64,000 nt of DNA. Origin: Flavobacterium aeripolare. Lineage in GTDB: Bacteria > Bacteroidota > Bacteroidia > Flavobacteriales > Flavobacteriaceae. The notes under the pieces were generated by a model that worked only from the letters and a program-made list of their open reading frames with translations, made no database searches and was not told where the DNA came from. This document shows, piece after piece, positions 60,126 to 64,000 of the stretch (position 1 is its first letter; each line of letters begins with the position of its first letter). The position numbers and the translations under genes were made by a program. The stretch is from positions 124,001 through 188,000 of the forward strand of contig NZ_JABSNL010000002.1 of NCBI RefSeq assembly GCF_013294025.1, in the 5' to 3' direction.

Positions 60126-63100
60126 TTAAAATTTAAAGTTCATTGCAAAAGTTACTGATTTAACAGGAGGAGTAGACAAACGAGTAAAACCGTCAGCTCT
60201 TACCTCTGGGTCATATTTAAGACGACCATCTTTAACAAAAGTGAATAAGTTAGTTCCTCTTACAGATAATGTTAATCCATCTAAACTAATTTTTTCTAAT
60301 ACCTCTTTGTTGAAAGAGTAACCAAGAGTTAAATCTTTAATTCTGATATAATCTCCGTCATATAAAAAACGTGTAGAAGTAGCAGCAGAGTTATTTCCTG
60401 TAGATGTTAGATCCATTTTAGGAACATCAGTGATGTCTCCAGGATTTTGCCATCTGTTTAATAAAGCTTCAACTCCATTGTAGTTTACTGTAGTTCTTGT
60501 TCCAGAACTTTGTGTGTAAGAAGCCCAGTCTTCAAAAACTTTGTTTCCACCTGCAAAGTATACACTTGCGTCAAAAAACACTCCTTTGAAATCTAAATGC
60601 GTACTAACTCCACCTGTGTAAGTAGGTAATGATTTACCTTGAATAGCAATTTGAGCCTCGTTATAGTTGCTTGTAGTTGCGCCATCTTTACCATTTACAA
60701 ACCATAGTGGGTTACCGTTTGCTGAATCTACACCAGCCCATTTTCTCATATTCCAAGTTCCAACAGCTTCACCTACTTTAGTGATTTTTGTTCCTGTAGC
60801 GATATTAATATCGTTTCCGGCTGGATCTTTTGCAAGTTTAGTTACTTCGTTGTCATTGAAAGCATAGTTTGTAGATACGTTCCAATTGAAGTTTTTAGAT
60901 TGAATCACGTTGAAAGTTAAATCAGCTTCAACTCCTTTGTTCACGATTTCACCTACATTAGAAGATACTGTTGTAAAACCACTTGTTCTAGATAAAGGAA
61001 CGTCTTGCAATAAGTCAGATGTTTTTTTATTGTATACACCTAAACTACCAGAAATACGGTTGTTTAATATAGCAAAATCAACTCCTAAATCGATTGTTCT
61101 GTTTTTCTCCCACTGTAAGTCTAAGTTACCGTATGTAGAAGGATAGATCGTAGGGTCTCCAGCATAATTTGTATTGTATGCAAGCAATGTTTGGTATTGA
61201 TTCAAGTCAATAGCGTTGTTTCCAGAAGAACCTACAGAACCTCTTAGTTTTAATTCGCTAAAGATTCCGTCATTCATGAACTCCTCTTTGTTGATGTTCC
61301 AAGCAGTACCAACAGACCAGAAATCACCAAAACGTTTTCCTGGAGCAAAACGAGAAGATCCCTCTTTTCTATAGGTAAAGTCAAGTACATATTTACCGTT
61401 GTAGTTGTAGTTAAGTAACGCTAAGTAAGAAACGTTTAACCAGTCGTCATAGCTTCCGTTTACACTAATGTTTCTAACCACGTTGTCAACATATTGTAAC
61501 CCTTCCGAAGCAAAATTTTCTCCGTAAGCGCCTAATTGACTAAAGGTATTTTTTTGGTATTCGAATAATGCCGTTGCGTCAAAACTATGTAATTTATATC
61601 TATAGTTATAGTTCAAAGAGTTTTGAGCTACTAAATTTAAGTTACGAGATACCGTTTGTTGTGCATCACCATTTACGTTTGCTCCATCACCATGAATTGG
61701 ATTATCATATTGGTGAAATGTTGCTAAGTTGTAATCAATTCCAAAAACTGACTTGTATTTAAATCTATCTGAAATTCTCCATTCTAATGTATTGTTAGAG
61801 ATAATTCTAGCTAGATCATTTTCGATTAAATTGTTTTTCACAACATACAGTGTATTTGGCACCCCTGTATAGTCTTGAATATCGGTAATGTTTAATGAAC
61901 CATCAGCATTGTATGGGTTAGCCCATGGAGTCATAAAATAGCGCGCTAAATGTGGGTTAGAAAAGAATCCACCACCTTCAAGTACACCATTTTGTTTTGA
62001 GTCTGCAAAACTATTATTTGTCGAAAATTTCACGTTTTCAGTTAATTTTCTTGACATACCAATCTTAGCTGTAAGACGTCTAAACTCTGATCCAATTACG
62101 GTACCTTCTGTCTTGTTGTATCCTAACGACACGTTGAAAGTTGATTTTTCGTCACCACCACTAGCAGAGATATCGTAAGATCTTAAAATAGCGTCTTTGT
62201 TTTGTAACAATTCAGGCCAGTTTCCTTCTTTACCATCCCAATACTGTAATCCAGCAAAGTTATTGTCAATATTTAATCCTTGAGCAGTACCTAATAAAAA
62301 TGTTTCAGCATTTGCTCTTGTAAAACTGTTATCTGCACCATAAGTATTGTATACAGCGTCAAGATATAGTTCTTTTCTTTGTTCTCCTGTTAAAGGAGTT
62401 TGCCCTTTAACGGCATTGTTTTGGAAACCAATAGACGTATTCAAGTTGAATACTGTTTTTCCTGATTTTCCTTTTTTAGTTGTAATAATGATTACACCAT
62501 TAGATCCTCTAGCTCCATATGCTGAAGTTGCAGAAGCATCTTTAAGTACTGTCATGCTTTCAATATCGCTACTCGCGATAGACGCAAGCGGAGATAATGT
62601 AGATACGTTATCACTAGCTGCAAAAGCATCGTTAATAACGGGTACACCATCAATCACATATAAAGGTTGGTTACTTGCAGATACAGAACCCACACCTCTA
62701 ATACGGATATCTTGTACAGATCCCGGTGTTCCAGATGATTGCGAAATTTGTAAACCAGCAACCTTACCTTGTAAAGCTTGATCTACAGAAACTACTGGAA
62801 CTCCTTTTAAGATATCTCCAGATATTTGTTTCACACTTCCTGTTACTTCGTTTTTACCTTTAGAGACGTATCCTAAAATCACTACTTCTTCTAATTGCTT
62901 TCCTTCTTCCTTCATCGTAACATTGATTTTAGAAGTGGTACCAACAGTTGCAGTAGCATTTTGCATACCTACAAAGGTAAACACAAGAACATCACCCGTT
63001 TTTGCTTTGATAGTATATTCTCCATCAAAATTTGTCTGAGTACTATTCTTTGTTCCTTTTACGTTTACATTAACTCCGGGTATAGAACCCATTGCATCCG

Positions 63101-63194
63101 AAACAACACCCTTAATCGTTTGCTCTTGTGCAAAAGCAAACTGAATAGACATCGCCATTACTAGCGCATAAATCCATTTGAATTTTAATCTCAT
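60126..63194 (-). CDS. SusC/RagA family TonB-linked outer membrane protein
   Basis: The 1022-residue protein has a signal peptide (about 1-22, ending FAFAQ), a carboxypeptidase-like domain (IKGVVSDAMGSIPGVNVNVKGT), a plug with GKVAGLQISQSSGTPGSVQDIRIRGVGS, LYVIDGVPV and TSAYGARGSNGVIIITTKKG, and a large barrel ending VTFAMNFKF. It imports a nutrient through the outer membrane with energy from TonB/ExbBD. No degrading enzyme, sensor or anti-sigma gene is in this window, so the substrate cannot be inferred. Confidence 0.96.
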   Translation of the reverse strand: MRLKFKWIYALVMAMSIQFAFAQEQTIKGVVSDAMGSIPGVNVNVKGTKNSTQTNFDGEYTIKAKTGDVLVFTFVGMQNATATVGTTSKINVTMKEEGKQLEEVVILGYVSKGKNEVTGSVKQISGDILKGVPVVSVDQALQGKVAGLQISQSSGTPGSVQDIRIRGVGSVSASNQPLYVIDGVPVINDAFAASDNVSTLSPLASIASSDIESMTVLKDASATSAYGARGSNGVIIITTKKGKSGKTVFNLNTSIGFQNNAVKGQTPLTGEQRKELYLDAVYNTYGADNSFTRANAETFLLGTAQGLNIDNNFAGLQYWDGKEGNWPELLQNKDAILRSYDISASGGDEKSTFNVSLGYNKTEGTVIGSEFRRLTAKIGMSRKLTENVKFSTNNSFADSKQNGVLEGGGFFSNPHLARYFMTPWANPYNADGSLNITDIQDYTGVPNTLYVVKNNLIENDLARIISNNTLEWRISDRFKYKSVFGIDYNLATFHQYDNPIHGDGANVNGDAQQTVSRNLNLVAQNSLNYNYRYKLHSFDATALFEYQKNTFSQLGAYGENFASEGLQYVDNVVRNISVNGSYDDWLNVSYLALLNYNYNGKYVLDFTYRKEGSSRFAPGKRFGDFWSVGTAWNINKEEFMNDGIFSELKLRGSVGSSGNNAIDLNQYQTLLAYNTNYAGDPTIYPSTYGNLDLQWEKNRTIDLGVDFAILNNRISGSLGVYNKKTSDLLQDVPLSRTSGFTTVSSNVGEIVNKGVEADLTFNVIQSKNFNWNVSTNYAFNDNEVTKLAKDPAGNDINIATGTKITKVGEAVGTWNMRKWAGVDSANGNPLWFVNGKDGATTSNYNEAQIAIQGKSLPTYTGGVSTHLDFKGVFFDASVYFAGGNKVFEDWASYTQSSGTRTTVNYNGVEALLNRWQNPGDITDVPKMDLTSTGNNSAATSTRFLYDGDYIRIKDLTLGYSFNKEVLEKISLDGLTLSVRGTNLFTFVKDGRLKYDPEVRADGFTRLSTPPVKSVTFAMNFKF

Positions 63195-63699
63195 TATTTG
63201 AATTTTTGAATTAATTATTTATACAAAACTCATAATAAAAGCTTAAATATCGAGTGGTTGCACGCGATTAAAAACAAAGTTTAACATTCGCTAATAAATA
63301 AATAGTTAAAAAGGTTAAAAAAGAATTTTTTATCTAAATTATTACATTAAAATCGATTTATTATTAAATTTCATTTTCATCAAAATCTCAATAATGACAA
63401 GGCTTAACAAGCTTTTATTGTTAACTTTATGTTAAGGTTAAGTAAATTAACTGTTGTCTTTCTTGGCTTAGGTTGCTATTTGATCTTAGGCCTAAAATTC
63501 TTAATTTATTGAATAATTAGATGTTTTTTAACGGATAAAATGTTTTAATAATAGTGTGGTTAATAATTTTTAATTTTAAAAATGTTAGTTGTGCTAAAAG
63601 ATAAAAAAGTTTGAAATATGTAAAAAAAATAGGCTAAAACGTTTTCGTTTTAGCCTAAGAATTGCGGTGGTACTAGGTAAGTATTAGTTTGTTGTTACC
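63195..63699. other. Intergenic region upstream of the SusC gene
   Basis: About 505 AT-rich bases with no credible gene on either strand. It contains the lipB terminator at 63621-63660 and presumably the SusC promoter, which I could not pinpoint. Confidence 0.6.
63621..63660 (-). terminator. Terminator of lipB
   Basis: 12-bp perfect stem (63630-63641 with 63646-63657), loop TTTT, T-run on the minus strand, about 40 bases past the stop. Confidence 0.85.
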
Positions 63700-64000
63700 T
63701 TATATGAATTCACTTTCAAACAATTGCGAAAAGTGCTTTAGTATTTTTGATTTTATATCTTGCTCATCTACACGGTCAATTCCTAATTCTACATTTAAAG
63801 AGGTCACCGCTTTTCCTCTAATTCCGCAAGGAATGATGTTGTCAAAATAACCTAGATCAGCATTTACGTTTAATGCAAAGCCATGCATAGTAACCCAGCG
63901 AGATGCTCGTACACCCATAGCGCAAATTTTTCTAGCAAATGGCGTTCCTACGCCTAACCATACACCAGTTTCTCCTTCGCTACGACCACATTCTAAACCG
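63700..64000 (-). CDS. lipB: Lipoyl(octanoyl) transferase LipB, C-terminal part (5' end outside window)
   Basis: The minus frame is open to the right edge, giving the last 99 residues: [10 protein letters not shown], then [30 protein letters not shown], and [15 protein letters not shown]. The catalytic Lys in RKIC and Cys in PCGI are both present. It moves octanoyl from ACP to lipoyl-domain proteins. The ATG at 63918 is internal, not the start. Confidence 0.95.
   Translation of the reverse strand, partial: GLECGRSEGETGVWLGVGTPFARKICAMGVRASRWVTMHGFALNVNADLGYFDNIIPCGIRGKAVTSLNVELGIDRVDEQDIKSKILKHFSQLFESEFI

Noticed and set aside
62347..62781. 144-codon open frame antisense to the SusC gene
   Set aside because: It lies wholly inside the plug region of SusC, has no promoter box or family signature, and its composition reflects the opposite strand.
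58722..63194. A complete polysaccharide utilisation locus
   Set aside because: Only the SusC/SusD pair is present; no enzymes or regulators lie within the window.
1..64000. Prophage, integrative element or insertion sequence
   Set aside because: No integrase, transposase, terminase or conjugation gene was seen, and gene content is mostly core.

Overview
The window looks like chromosomal DNA of a member of the Flavobacteriaceae, most likely Flavobacterium or a close relative. The evidence is the low GC content, A-rich leaders without Shine-Dalgarno sequences, repeated promoter boxes of the Bacteroidota type (TAnnTTTG with TTG about 17-21 bases upstream), a SusC/SusD pair, several TonB-dependent receptors, and many families typical of this group (DUF4105, DUF4369, DUF2805, DUF1501/DUF1800, DUF5808, Bacteroidota-type RecQ). 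I see no phage, transposase, integrase or CRISPR array. Most of the window is ordinary core genome with a few accessory genes.

Layout. 1-3160: 3' end of a surface-polysaccharide locus (C-terminus of a CapD-like sugar dehydratase, then an MBOAT O-acyltransferase and its SGNH-like partner). 3202-6230: a DUF4105 protein that may be the Bacteroidota lipoprotein N-acyltransferase, then phosphatidylserine synthase coupled to a membrane-anchored GH25 lysozyme-like protein. 6237-9440 (minus): kdsD-tatC-carboxymuconolactone decarboxylase-like-lptB-DUF5808, a cell-envelope block, divergent from recQ. 11789-14332: a glycosyltransferase, a short-chain dehydrogenase and a double VOC-domain protein in one tight unit. 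14335-21583: an acyltransferase, a DUF547 protein, an FAD enzyme, a quinone reductase, an M20 peptidase and an acetyltransferase. 21752-24531: idi, a PTPS/QueD-family gene, a peroxiredoxin, manA and a small helical protein. 24610-24908: two tRNA-Thr(UGU) genes in a tandem duplication that includes promoter and terminator.

25016-32412 (minus): a DUF4369 lipoprotein, an M61 peptidase, DUF2805, DoxX, EamA, and a DUF1501/DUF1800 pair. 32556-37375: an outer-membrane receptor, DUF2721, a VOC protein and an HxlR regulator transcribed from overlapping divergent promoters, and a DUF748 protein. 37786-44000: a thioredoxin-fold protein, two exported proteins of unknown function, a probable HEPN-domain protein and htpG; this stretch carries three related intergenic repeats, each next to a terminator. 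44081-46363: a lipocalin-like lipoprotein, an OmpA lipoprotein and an ABC ATPase. 46424-58604: an S9 peptidase, fabH, a TonB receptor, argS, ffh, folD and corA. 58722-63194 (minus): an isolated SusC/SusD pair. 63700-64000: the C-terminal part of lipB.

I found no clear undescribed multi-gene system. The most useful leads are the Lnb-like DUF4105 protein, the lone HEPN-like gene, the terminator-linked repeat family, the face-to-face overlapping promoters at the HxlR/VOC locus, and the tRNA-Thr duplication whose terminators have changed in a compensatory way. Several genes are listed with a start downstream of the longest possible one, because conserved N-termini and promoter boxes place it there. 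All family names come from reading the sequences; no search was run.
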